DNA from: JASGIT01 sp047601665
Lineage (GTDB): Bacteria > Pseudomonadota > Gammaproteobacteria > Burkholderiales > Burkholderiaceae_C
DNA: 64,000 nt
Assembly: GCA_047601665.1 (NCBI GenBank)
Contig: JASGIT010000001.1
Coordinates: 1,860,001 to 1,924,000, forward strand
Direction of reading: 5' to 3'
Both the position numbers and the translations under genes were made by a program. Numbering within the stretch: the first letter of the stretch is position 1; each line of letters begins with the position of its first letter. Shown in pieces: positions 44,181 through 52,286 of this stretch. A model generated the notes under the pieces. The model saw nothing but the letters and a program-made list of their open reading frames with translations, did not search any database and had not been told where the DNA came from.

Positions 44181-45602
44181 TCAGGGCTGGCGCTGGAGGG
44201 GCGGCGGCAGCCAGCGCCCATCGGTGGCCTGGGCCTGGGGCAGGTACAGGCGAAGGTTCATGCTGAACGGCCCCTGCGCCGGGGCGGGCAGCCAGTTCGC
44301 TTCCTTGTCCTTGCCGGGCGATGCGTGCTGGATGTACAGGTCCAGCGAGCCGTCGGCATTGAAGGCGAGCTTGTCGCGGTCGCCGATGGCGAAGCGGTTG
44401 ATGGGGTTGTCCACGAAGAACTGGTCGGCCCCGTACATCGACAGCGACCAGAACGCCTTGGCGGGCGGCAGCTGGTTCTTGTCGAAGTGCAGCACGTAGC
44501 GCGCTTCGCCCTTCAGCGGCTGGCCGTCCTGGTCGGCCAGAGCGGTGGGGTAGATGGCCTCTTCGGGCGTGAGCGCCCCCAGGCCCGCGTAGGCGATGAA
44601 GGCGCGCAGCAGGTAGTCCTCGCCATAGGAGCCGATGCGGGCCACGGCCATGTTCCACCCATTGCGCCGCGCGAAGCGCGAGCGGCCCTGGGCCACGAAG
44701 TTCTGGAAGGCATCCGGCGCGGCACGCTCCAGCGCGCGCTGCACGGCGGGGGGCGCCTGGTTCAGGTCGAAAGGCCGGCCCGCCACCAGGCCCAGGCGTT
44801 CCATGCGCAGCAGGATGGGGTAGTCGGCGGCGTGCGGCGGGTTGCGCGGCAGCAGTTCGGCCAGCAGGGCGAAGTAGGCCGCGGGGCTCAGGCGCTTCAC
44901 CTGCTCCACGGGGGGCGTCTTCATGTCGACGGATGCATCGACCTTGCCCGCTGGCGCGGTGTAGGGCTGGCCGAAGGCCGACAGCGGCACCGCCTGGATG
45001 CCGCTCTGGAGCTGGTGCACCTTGGCGTAGTCGTCCGGGCCGTTGACCTGGATGCGGGCCGTCATCCAGCCGTTGGCCGTGGGGCTGGCGATCCGGCGCA
45101 CGCCCGCGGGCAGCGTGCCTTGCCAGCCCGGCGCCACGATGGCGAAGTGCCCCGTGGCCGAGCCCGTGGTACTGGTGCCGACCGAGGCGTAGGCGTCCGT
45201 CCACATGTCCATCAGCGTGAGCGAGAAGTAGCGGCCGCCGGTATCGGGAACGGTGATGACCATGGGCTCCTGGCCCACGTCGTAGCGCACCAGGGAGTAG
45301 AGCGTGTCGGCGTTCACCCGCACCACGTCGCGGTAGGTGGCGTCGGGGATGGCCGTGGCGTGCACCAGCTGGTTGTAGGGCGCGCGCAGGTTGCCGTCGG
45401 GCCTGGCGACGTTGGTGGTGACGCGGTTGGTCAGTTCCATCAGCACGAGGGGGTAGGCGTAGGTATAGGCGTCCATGCCGATCTCGTAGGCCTCGGCCTC
45501 GGTGAGCGGCGCCGCGTGCGCCGGCGTACCGGCCTGCGTTGCGCCCAGCAGCAACAGGCCGGGCAGCCACTGGCGCAGGCCAGACAGGAAGGGCGGGTTC
45601 AC
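44181..45602 (-). CDS. Exported DUF1254/DUF1214 protein, copy 2
   Basis: 473 residues, parallel to copy 1 throughout. Signal peptide FLSGLRQWLPGLLLLGATQA with cleavage near AHA (about 28). The same blocks occur: LTEAEAYEIGMDAYTYAYPLVLMELTN, RVNADTLYSLVRYDVGQEPMVITVPDTGGRYF, and near the C-terminus LPPAKAFWSLSMYGADQFFVDNPINRFAIGDRDKL. The GTG start at 45602 has the same AAGGAG site. It is divergent from oxyR, so control by OxyR is possible but nothing in the sequence proves it. Function unknown. Confidence 0.87.
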   Translation of the reverse strand: MNPPFLSGLRQWLPGLLLLGATQAGTPAHAAPLTEAEAYEIGMDAYTYAYPLVLMELTNRVTTNVARPDGNLRAPYNQLVHATAIPDATYRDVVRVNADTLYSLVRYDVGQEPMVITVPDTGGRYFSLTLMDMWTDAYASVGTSTTGSATGHFAIVAPGWQGTLPAGVRRIASPTANGWMTARIQVNGPDDYAKVHQLQSGIQAVPLSAFGQPYTAPAGKVDASVDMKTPPVEQVKRLSPAAYFALLAELLPRNPPHAADYPILLRMERLGLVAGRPFDLNQAPPAVQRALERAAPDAFQNFVAQGRSRFARRNGWNMAVARIGSYGEDYLLRAFIAYAGLGALTPEEAIYPTALADQDGQPLKGEARYVLHFDKNQLPPAKAFWSLSMYGADQFFVDNPINRFAIGDRDKLAFNADGSLDLYIQHASPGKDKEANWLPAPAQGPFSMNLRLYLPQAQATDGRWLPPPLQRQP

Positions 45603-45716
45603 ATCGGTCTCCTTGGGTGGTATGGGCGGCTGGCACGCTATCACGAGCGCCCGGGCATGTCTTTCGGCTTTTTGACATTCGAGACCCTATGATTCGACTG
45701 TGCAAGAGGAACGCGC

Positions 45717-46688
45717 ATGACCCTGACCGAACTCAAATACATCGTTGCCGTGGCGCGCGAGAAGCACTTTGGCCGCGCGGCGGATGCGTGCTACGTCTCG
45801 CAGCCCACGCTGTCGGTGGCCATCAAGAAGCTCGAGGACGAACTCGAAGTCAAGCTCTTCGAGCGCAGCGCAGGCGATGTCTCGGTCACCCCGCTGGGTG
45901 ATGAGATCGTGCGCCAGGCGCAAAGCGTGCTGGAGCAGGCCGCCGCCATCAAGGAAATCGCCAAGCGCGGCAAGGACCCGCTCGCGGGCGCGCTGACGCT
46001 GGGCGTCATCTACACCATCGGCCCCTACCTGCTGCCCGAGCTGGTGCGCCACGCCATCGCGCGCACGCCGCAGATGCCGCTGATGCTGCAGGAGAACTTC
46101 ACCGTGCGCCTGCTCGAAATGCTGCGCACCGGCGAGATCGACTGCGCCATCCTGGCCGAGCCCTTCCCCGACACCGGCCTGGCCCTGGCCCCGCTGTACG
46201 ACGAACCCTTCATGGCCGCCGTGCCCAGCACCCACCCGCTGGCCGCGCGCAGCAGCGTGAGCACCATCGACCTCAAGAACGAAACCATGCTGCTGCTGGG
46301 CACGGGCCACTGCTTCCGCGACCACGTGCTCGAGGTCTGCCCCGAATTCGCGCGCTACGCGAGCAATGCCGAGGGCATACGCCGCACCTTCGAGGGCTCG
46401 TCGCTCGAAACCATCAAGCACATGGTGGCCGCCGGCATGGGCGTGACGCTGGTGCCGCGCCTGTCAGTGCCGCCGGGCGCGCTGGCCCCCACCCCCGCGC
46501 GCCGCCGCAGGAGCGATGCATTCCCCCACGTGCGCTACCTGCCCATCCGCGACGACGATGCCACCGCGCCGCCCCAGCGCCGCGTGGTGCTCGCCTGGCG
46601 GCGCAGCTTCACGCGCTACGAGGCGATCGCGGCGCTGCGCAACGCCATCTACGCCTGCGAACTGCCGGGCGTGCAGCGGCTGTCCTGA
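45717..46688 (+). CDS. oxyR: Hydrogen-peroxide sensing regulator OxyR
   Basis: 323 residues of LysR type. The helix-turn-helix is MTLTELKYIVAVAREKHFGRAADACYVSQPTLSVAIKKLEDE. The redox pair is exactly conserved: C199 and C208 in GTGHCFRDHVLEVCPE, the same numbers as in E. coli, so peroxide should form the C199-C208 disulfide. The C-terminus continues as VRYLPIRDDD and RRSFTRYEAIAAL. AAGAGGA lies just before the ATG. dps starts 55 bases downstream on the same strand, a known type of OxyR target. Confidence 0.96.
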   Translation: MTLTELKYIVAVAREKHFGRAADACYVSQPTLSVAIKKLEDELEVKLFERSAGDVSVTPLGDEIVRQAQSVLEQAAAIKEIAKRGKDPLAGALTLGVIYTIGPYLLPELVRHAIARTPQMPLMLQENFTVRLLEMLRTGEIDCAILAEPFPDTGLALAPLYDEPFMAAVPSTHPLAARSSVSTIDLKNETMLLLGTGHCFRDHVLEVCPEFARYASNAEGIRRTFEGSSLETIKHMVAAGMGVTLVPRLSVPPGALAPTPARRRRSDAFPHVRYLPIRDDDATAPPQRRVVLAWRRSFTRYEAIAALRNAIYACELPGVQRLS

Positions 46689-46743
46689 ACGCGCACGCTT
46701 GCGCTACATTGCCCTCATCACTCCACTACCAAGGACTGACACC

Positions 46744-47241
46744 ATGGCCAAAGCCAAGACCTCTGCTCCCAGCATCAACATCGGCCTCAGCGACAAAGAG
46801 CGCGCCGCCATTGCCCAGGGCCTGTCGCACCTGCTGGCCGACACCTACACGCTTTACCTGACCACGCACAACTTCCACTGGAACGTGACGGGGCCCATGT
46901 TCAACACGCTGCACACCATGTTCATGGCGCAGTACACCGAACTGTGGAACGCCGTGGACCCGATCGCCGAGCGCATCCGCTCGCTGGGCCACGTGGCGCC
47001 GGGCTCGTACGCCGAGTTCGGCAAGCTCGCCAGCGTGGCCGACGCGCCGGCCAAGCCGCCCAAGGCGCTGGAGATGGTGCGCATCCTCGTCGATGGCCAT
47101 GAGGCCGTGGCGCGCACCGCGCGCGGCCTGTTCCCCGCCGCCGATAAGGCGGGCGACGAGCCCACCGCCGACCTGCTGACCCAGCGCCTTACGGTGCACG
47201 AGCAGACGGCGTGGATGCTGCGCTCGCTGCTCGAAGAATGA
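46744..47241 (+). CDS. dps: DNA-protecting ferritin-like protein Dps
   Basis: 165 residues. Dodecameric ferritin that oxidises Fe2+ with peroxide and shields DNA. Ferroxidase-site residues sit in TTHNFHWNVTGPMFNTLHTMFMAQYTELWNAVDPIAERIRSLG (about 39-81: His, His, Asp, Glu). The Lys-rich start MAKAKTSAPS could bind DNA. AAGGA precedes ATG 46744. It follows oxyR closely and its stop overlaps the ubiA start (ATGA), which ties a stress gene to ubiquinone synthesis. Confidence 0.95.
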   Translation: MAKAKTSAPSINIGLSDKERAAIAQGLSHLLADTYTLYLTTHNFHWNVTGPMFNTLHTMFMAQYTELWNAVDPIAERIRSLGHVAPGSYAEFGKLASVADAPAKPPKALEMVRILVDGHEAVARTARGLFPAADKAGDEPTADLLTQRLTVHEQTAWMLRSLLEE

Positions 47242-48119
47242 GCACGGCTGCCGCGCCGCGCGGCAAGCTGGACCTGTACCTCGACCTGATCCGCTTCGAC
47301 CGCCCGGCGGGCTGGCTGGTGCTGGTGTGGCCCACGCTCACGGCGCTGTGGGCGGCGGCGGGCGGTTTCCCGGGCTGGCACCTGCTGCTGGTGTTCGTGC
47401 TCGGCACGGTGCTCATGCGCAGCGCGGGCTGCTGCATCAACGACGTGGCCGACCGCGACTTCGACCGCCACGTCAAGCGCACGGCGCGGCGGCCCATCAC
47501 CAGCGGCCAGGTCGGCGTGAAGGAGGCGTTGCTGCTCGGCGCCGCGCTGGCGCTGGTGTCGCTGGGCCTGGTGCTCACCACGCGCTGGGAGGCCGTGGCC
47601 TGGTCGGTGCCCGCCGTGCTGTTCACCATCCTCTACCCGTTCACCAAGCGCTTCTTCGCCATGCCGCAGGCATTCCTGGGCATTGCGTTCAACTTCGGCA
47701 TCCTGATCGCATTCGCCGCCGTGCGCGGCGAGGTGACGGCCACGGCCTGGGTGCTGTGGCTGGCCAACATGTGCCTGGTGTTGGCCTACGACACCGAATA
47801 CGCCATGGTCGACCGCGACGACGACCTGAAGATCGGCATGAAGACCTCGGCCATTACCCTGGGCCGCTTCGACGTGGCGGGCGTGATGCTGTGCTTCGCC
47901 GCCTGCTGGGGCCTCACGGCCTGGGCGCTGTGGCCGCTGGTGGCGGGCTGGCCGTTCGCCCTGGGGCTGGCGGCGGCGGCGGCGCAGATGGCATGGCACT
48001 ACACGCTCATCCGCCACCGCACGCGCGAAGGGTGCTTCCGCGCGTTCAGCAAAAGCCACTGGATAGGGGCGGCGCTATTTGCCGGGGTGGCGCTGGGTTT
48101 CTTGCTGAAAGCGGCTTAG
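47238..48119 (+). CDS. ubiA: 4-hydroxybenzoate octaprenyltransferase
   Basis: 293 residues, about eight or nine membrane segments. Attaches the prenyl tail to 4-hydroxybenzoate in ubiquinone synthesis. The two Asp-rich motifs are present: CCINDVADRDFDRHVKRTARRP (about 66-87) and LAYDTEYAMVDRDDDLKIGMKTSAI (about 180-204). The N-terminus KLDLYLDLIRFDRPAGWLVLVWPTL is typical. Its last 90 bases occur again as a decayed copy at 52197-52286, beyond the next two genes. Confidence 0.96.
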   Translation: MSTAAAPRGKLDLYLDLIRFDRPAGWLVLVWPTLTALWAAAGGFPGWHLLLVFVLGTVLMRSAGCCINDVADRDFDRHVKRTARRPITSGQVGVKEALLLGAALALVSLGLVLTTRWEAVAWSVPAVLFTILYPFTKRFFAMPQAFLGIAFNFGILIAFAAVRGEVTATAWVLWLANMCLVLAYDTEYAMVDRDDDLKIGMKTSAITLGRFDVAGVMLCFAACWGLTAWALWPLVAGWPFALGLAAAAAQMAWHYTLIRHRTREGCFRAFSKSHWIGAALFAGVALGFLLKAA

Positions 48120-48269
48120 CCACTGCCTGCCATTCGATGCGCCTGCCTGGCCCATGCAATGTCGTGCCGACACCGGTAAACATACAAGCCACTCTTGGTT
48201 TTATCAAGGTGTAGCTATAGTTAGCGATTGCTCCAATCCTGGGGCCGCATTTCCTGCAAGACCTCTGCG

Positions 48270-51221
48270 ATGCAGTCCCACTGGAACCGTTGGCATAGTA
48301 CGTTGGAGCGAGCCCTGTCGGGCCTGCTGATCTACGCGCTGCCCTGTGCCATGCTCGTGCTGTCGGTGCTCGCCATGCTGGCCTGGGCGCCTCGGTATGC
48401 GCACGATGCTCCGGTGGACCTGCCCATGCGCGTTCTCGCAGACCCCAGCGCGGGGCTGACCGCCGATGCCGCCCGCACGGCGCTGCCATACCAGCCGCCG
48501 GTGCTGCTGCACGACACGCACCTGGCCGAATCGCCGTTCTGGTTCAGCTTTTCCGTACCTTCACCGGGGGCCGGTGGCCCCGTCGTGGTCGAATTCCCCT
48601 CGCGCCATTTGACGAAGCTCGCCTGCTGGGATGGCCGCAAACTCGACCCCCTGGGCGAGGCGGATCGCGTCAGCCAGCAGGGGCACCTGTTCAACTCGCG
48701 CTCCGGCTTCGGCCTGCAGGTACAAGACCTGACCCCCGGCTCGGAAGTGCTGTGCCAGGCCCGCTTCGTCGGCCCGGCGCGTCTTACGGTGCAGCAGTGG
48801 GATGCGGACGCGCTCCAGACCGCTGCTCGCGTATTCGAGCGCAATGCGGGCCTGCTCGAAGGCGGCATCGTGCTGCTGGCGCTGTTCGTTTTCATCACTG
48901 CCCTGATCAACCGCAACGCCACCTACGTGCTGTTCGCGGTGTGGCTGGTGATCAACCTGCGCGCGGGCGCCCTGTCGGCGGGCTGGGACGTGCAGTGGCT
49001 GGGGCACAGCGTGCCGATTGATTGGCTCAACCGGATGCGCCTGGTCACGGTGGCGCTGCTGTACAGCGTGACCATCATGCTGTTTCTATCGCTGTTCAGG
49101 GAGGAACTGACCGAGGCAGGCTACCGGCCGATACGCACTCTGCTCCATGGGAGCTGCGTGCCGCTGCTGGCCTTGTCCGTCGTGTTGCCCTATGCCCAGT
49201 TCCTGCCCGTCCTCTGGGTGTGTACGGCACTGGGCTGCGTGGCGCTGGTGTTCCTCCTCGTGCGCATCGTCGTCACCACGCGCTCCGCAGTGGCCGTCTG
49301 GTATGGCGCCTCGATCGGCGTGACCCTGCTGTCGAACGTCTACGAAGTCGTGGCGGCGGCCTTCGGCCTGCGGACCTGGATCGGCACCGTCAACAGCGTG
49401 CTGGCCGCTCTGTCGTCGAGCCTGCTGGCCAGCATGGCCATTGCGATCCAGATGCGCAACGAACATGCCCAGCGCGTGCAGGCCCAGGCCGAACTGGCGC
49501 ACACCTACAACGTGATCCCGCTGGGCCTGTTCACACTCGACCTGCAGGGCCGCTTCATTGCCGCCAACCCGGCGCTGCAGGCCGCACTGGGCCCGGCCGT
49601 GCTGGCGCCGGGCAGCAACCACTGGGACCAATACTTCGAGGGCGCTTCCTGGCAGCGCCTGCTCGGCAGCCTCAACGCCCAGCCGGTGGCCGAGTTCGAG
49701 GTCAAGGTCAAGGGGCGCCCTGGCCCGCAGCAGCAGGCTTGCCGGTTCCTGGTGCAAGCCTCGCGGGCCGGCGAGCGCATCGAGGGCTCGCTGCAGGACG
49801 TGACCGAGCGCGCCCTGGCGGCCGAGCGTCTGCAGTTCCTGGCGAACCACGATCCGCTGACCCAAGTGCTCAACCGCAACGGCGTGCGGTCCGAACTGGA
49901 GCAGGCGCTGCGCCCCTCGGGCGGGAACCTGGCCCTGGCCTACCTGGATCTGGACCGCTTCAAGCTCATCAACGACATGTTCGGCCACGGCGCGGGCGAC
50001 GAGGTGCTGCGGCAGGTCTGCGCGCGCATCGCGGAAGTGCTGCGCAGCGGTATGCACCTGGGCCGCATGGGCGGCGACGAGTTCATCATCCTCATGCCCG
50101 AGACCACCCTGGCCGATGCCACCCTGGTCTGCCGCGACGTGGTGGACACGCTGGGCAACCGGCCCTACCGCGTGGGCGACCTGTCCTTCCAGGTGCACGG
50201 CTCGGTGGGCCTGATCGAGGTGGCGCCGGGCAGCGCGGCCAAGGACGCCATTTCCACCGCCGACATGGCCTGCCGCGAGGCCAAGAAACGGCGCGGCAGC
50301 CACCTCGTGGTGTTCGAGCGTGACTCGGGCGTATTCCTGGAGCACGAGGCCGAGATGCGCCTCGTGGGCCTGCTCACGGGTTCCGACGAGATCGAGGGCC
50401 TGTACCTGGAAATGCAGCCCATCATGTCGCTCAGGGACCCGCGGCACTCGCTCGACTTCGAGGTGCTGCTGCGTATGCGCGACCCCGAGGGCAACGTCGT
50501 GCCCACGCCCAGCCTGATCGGGGCCGCCGAGAACAGCGGCCGCATGGGCGTGATCGACCGCTGGGTGCTGGGCCAGACCCTGGCCTGGACGCGCGAGCAC
50601 CTGGGCCGCCTGGTGCACACCCGCTTCATCTGCCTGAACCTGAGCGGGGCCTCGCTCAACGACGAGCGCTTCATGCAGGACGTGGTGCGCATGTTGGCGC
50701 AGTACGCCGACGTGGCGCCCCGCCTGTGCCTGGAGATCACCGAAAGCGTGGCCCTGCACGACCTGGAGAACACCCGGCGCTTCATTGCCCAGGTGCACGG
50801 TTTCGGGGCCAGGGTGGCGCTCGACGACTTCGGCGCGGGCTACACCTCGTTCTCGTACCTGAAGGAGTTGCGCGGCGACCTGCTCAAGATCGACGGCAGC
50901 TTCGTCGTCAACATGAACCAGCACCCGGCCAACGTGTCCATCGTCGAGGCCATCGTCGGCCTGGCGCGCAACCTGGGCATGAAGACCATCGCCGAATGGG
51001 CCGAGGACAGCGCCACGGTGCAGACGCTGGCCGAAATCGGCGTGGACTACGTGCAGGGTTTCGCGGTGGCTCGCCCGCAGACCCCGGAGTTCCTGCTGGG
51101 TATGCGCTCGGCGGCCGACCTGGTGAGCAATGCCGATCTGCTCAATCACCTGCTGCTGCAGGCGTGGCATGTGCCGCTACTGCCTGGCAATACGCTGCCC
51201 CCCGGCAAGTCCACCCACTGA
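48270..51221 (+). CDS. 7TM-DISM sensor with PAS, GGDEF and EAL domains
   Basis: 983 residues. An N-terminal membrane segment, a periplasmic DISMED2-like region (about 60-190), seven membrane segments (about 200-400), a PAS-like part (GLFTLDLQGRFIAANPALQA, about 420), a GGDEF domain with intact RMGGDEFIIL (about 599-608) and an EAL domain in which the name motif is EVL (about 730). Other EAL residues look kept (ITES, LDDFGAGYTSFSYLKEL, KIDGSFV), so both activities are possible. No RxxD inhibitory site lies before GGDEF (RSGM is found). ATG 48270 starts the first hydrophobic helix. The 3' end overlaps the convergent FeeM-like gene by 45 bases. Confidence 0.9.
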   Translation: MQSHWNRWHSTLERALSGLLIYALPCAMLVLSVLAMLAWAPRYAHDAPVDLPMRVLADPSAGLTADAARTALPYQPPVLLHDTHLAESPFWFSFSVPSPGAGGPVVVEFPSRHLTKLACWDGRKLDPLGEADRVSQQGHLFNSRSGFGLQVQDLTPGSEVLCQARFVGPARLTVQQWDADALQTAARVFERNAGLLEGGIVLLALFVFITALINRNATYVLFAVWLVINLRAGALSAGWDVQWLGHSVPIDWLNRMRLVTVALLYSVTIMLFLSLFREELTEAGYRPIRTLLHGSCVPLLALSVVLPYAQFLPVLWVCTALGCVALVFLLVRIVVTTRSAVAVWYGASIGVTLLSNVYEVVAAAFGLRTWIGTVNSVLAALSSSLLASMAIAIQMRNEHAQRVQAQAELAHTYNVIPLGLFTLDLQGRFIAANPALQAALGPAVLAPGSNHWDQYFEGASWQRLLGSLNAQPVAEFEVKVKGRPGPQQQACRFLVQASRAGERIEGSLQDVTERALAAERLQFLANHDPLTQVLNRNGVRSELEQALRPSGGNLALAYLDLDRFKLINDMFGHGAGDEVLRQVCARIAEVLRSGMHLGRMGGDEFIILMPETTLADATLVCRDVVDTLGNRPYRVGDLSFQVHGSVGLIEVAPGSAAKDAISTADMACREAKKRRGSHLVVFERDSGVFLEHEAEMRLVGLLTGSDEIEGLYLEMQPIMSLRDPRHSLDFEVLLRMRDPEGNVVPTPSLIGAAENSGRMGVIDRWVLGQTLAWTREHLGRLVHTRFICLNLSGASLNDERFMQDVVRMLAQYADVAPRLCLEITESVALHDLENTRRFIAQVHGFGARVALDDFGAGYTSFSYLKELRGDLLKIDGSFVVNMNQHPANVSIVEAIVGLARNLGMKTIAEWAEDSATVQTLAEIGVDYVQGFAVARPQTPEFLLGMRSAADLVSNADLLNHLLLQAWHVPLLPGNTLPPGKSTH

Positions 51222-51992
51222 ATCCGCCGCGTTCGCCGCGTGGGTCCACGTGAGCGCGTCGGCGGTCTCGTGTACGTCCAGCCGGATGTCGGGGTGGTAG
51301 GTGCAGAAAATGAATTTGAACAGCGGGTGCCGCGCCTGCGCCCAGCGCTGCTCGGCCGTGGCCACGTCGAACTTCATCACGCGGTGCAGCAGGCCGCCCG
51401 CGTGGCGCAGCGGGATGTAGCCCTGGCCGGGGTACACGTCCTCGAACAGCAGGCGCAGGTACTGGCGGTCGATGGGCGAGCGGCCCGCGACCACCATCCA
51501 GTCCACCCCGGCTTGCCGGCAATAGAGGTAGAACGCCTTGAACAGCACGGTCTTGACCAGCGTGCCCACCTGGCCGTCGGCCACGCCCAGGCGGGTGGCC
51601 TCGGCCAGCAGGCTGCTGCTCAACTCTTGCGGCAGCGCCAGCGACTGCTCCAGCGCCAGCGGCGCGTAGCGGTTGGTCTGGATGCGCATGGTGCCCAGGG
51701 ACGAGCCATCGATGTGGGATTCGGCCAGCAGCACCACCGAGCCGTCGGCGAAGTCGGCCGGCTCGGGCTGCACCAGCAATTGGGCCAGGTCGGGCACGTG
51801 GCGCGCGTAGGCGGCGTGGCGCACCTGCACGGCCTTGCTGAGCGCTTCGTCGTCGCGGGCGATGCGCACGCTGAACGGCAGGCGTTCCTCGATCCAGCCG
51901 TCGGCCATGGGCGGGCGAGGGAGGGCCTCGCGCCCCTCGATGGGCGGCAGGAGTTGGTCGGACAGGGAGGGGGTCAGGGTTCTGGGAGTCAT
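51177..51992 (-). CDS. FeeM-like N-acyl amino acid synthase / autoinducer-synthase fold protein
   Basis: 271 residues, GNAT-type fold. FSVRIARDDEALSKAVQVRHAAYARH (about 40-65), LLAESHIDGSSLGTMRIQTNRYAPLALEQSLALP and LLAEATRLGVADG match FeeM-like N-acyl amino acid synthases, relatives of LuxI. They join a fatty acyl chain to an amino acid. No export signal. ATG 51992 has an AGG-type site. It is convergent with the GGDEF/EAL gene and overlaps it by 45 bases, so transcription of the two may interfere. Product and role are not known; signalling or membrane lipid are both possible. Confidence 0.75.
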   Translation of the reverse strand: MTPRTLTPSLSDQLLPPIEGREALPRPPMADGWIEERLPFSVRIARDDEALSKAVQVRHAAYARHVPDLAQLLVQPEPADFADGSVVLLAESHIDGSSLGTMRIQTNRYAPLALEQSLALPQELSSSLLAEATRLGVADGQVGTLVKTVLFKAFYLYCRQAGVDWMVVAGRSPIDRQYLRLLFEDVYPGQGYIPLRHAGGLLHRVMKFDVATAEQRWAQARHPLFKFIFCTYHPDIRLDVHETADALTWTHAANAADSVGGLAGGQRIARQ

Positions 51993-52080
51993 AGAGCTGC
52001 CTTTGGAGGAGAGGGCCGGCATGGCGCCGTCGCCCGAAAAGCAGGGGAAATTCCCTGCGTTTCAGAGTTTATGGGCGAAT

Positions 52081-52129
52081 GGCCTCCAGCGCTTTTGTAT
52101 AAAGCGTGAGCAGCTATCAAATTAGGAGC
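52081..52129 (-). repeat. Palindromic repeat copy upstream of the FeeM-like gene
   Basis: On the minus strand: GCTCCTAATTTGATAGCTG, CTCACGCTTTATACAAAAGC, GCTGGAGGCC. The left stem arm is slightly changed. It lies about 90 bases upstream of the FeeM-like start codon, so it may be in its leader or promoter. Confidence 0.8.
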
Positions 52130-52196
52130 AACTGTGCTATTCCTGCGACAGTGCGCCGATGTCGTGCGCGAAGATGGAGTGGTTCATCCCCGCTGG

Positions 52197-52286
52197 CGCG
52201 AAGGGTGCTTTCGCGCGTTCAGCAAGAGCCACGGGAGCGGCGCCGGCCTGTTCGCCGGCGTGGCGCTGGGTTTTGCGCTGCGCTGA
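52197..52286 (+). pseudogene. Decayed copy of the ubiA 3' end
   Basis: CGCGAAGGGTGCTTTCGCGC and the following bases translate to REGCFRAFSKSH, then GSGAGLFAGVALGFALR and a stop. The real UbiA ends REGCFRAFSKSH, WIGAALFAGVALGFLLKAA. The first 36 bases have only two differences from 48024-48059. Upstream, 52165-52196 still resembles ubiA but is out of frame. The copy lies on the same strand 4.17 kb downstream, so the GGDEF/EAL and FeeM-like genes are bracketed by direct repeats. Confidence 0.8.

Larger units (their letters stand above)
42611..45690. repeat. Tandem duplication of a DUF1254 gene with its flanks (two units of about 1.55 kb)
   Basis: Two head-to-tail units, 42611-44155 and 44172-45690. 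Both contain a DUF1254 gene, the same ribosome site and start (AAGGAGACCGATGTGAACC), the same signal-peptide coding region, and about 90 similar upstream bases ending in TTTTTGACATTCG. The junction carries AAGGCGTGA (44172-44180), a copy of the last nine bases of recG (42611-42619), and the sequence before it copies the region just upstream of oxyR. This is the expected footprint of a direct duplication. Confidence 0.8.

Noticed and set aside
45667..45693. TTGACA and TATGAT as a sigma-70 promoter for oxyR
   Set aside because: The two hexamers are only ten bases apart, far from the needed 17, and the TTGACA is also in the duplicated unit at 44134, where it does not precede oxyR.
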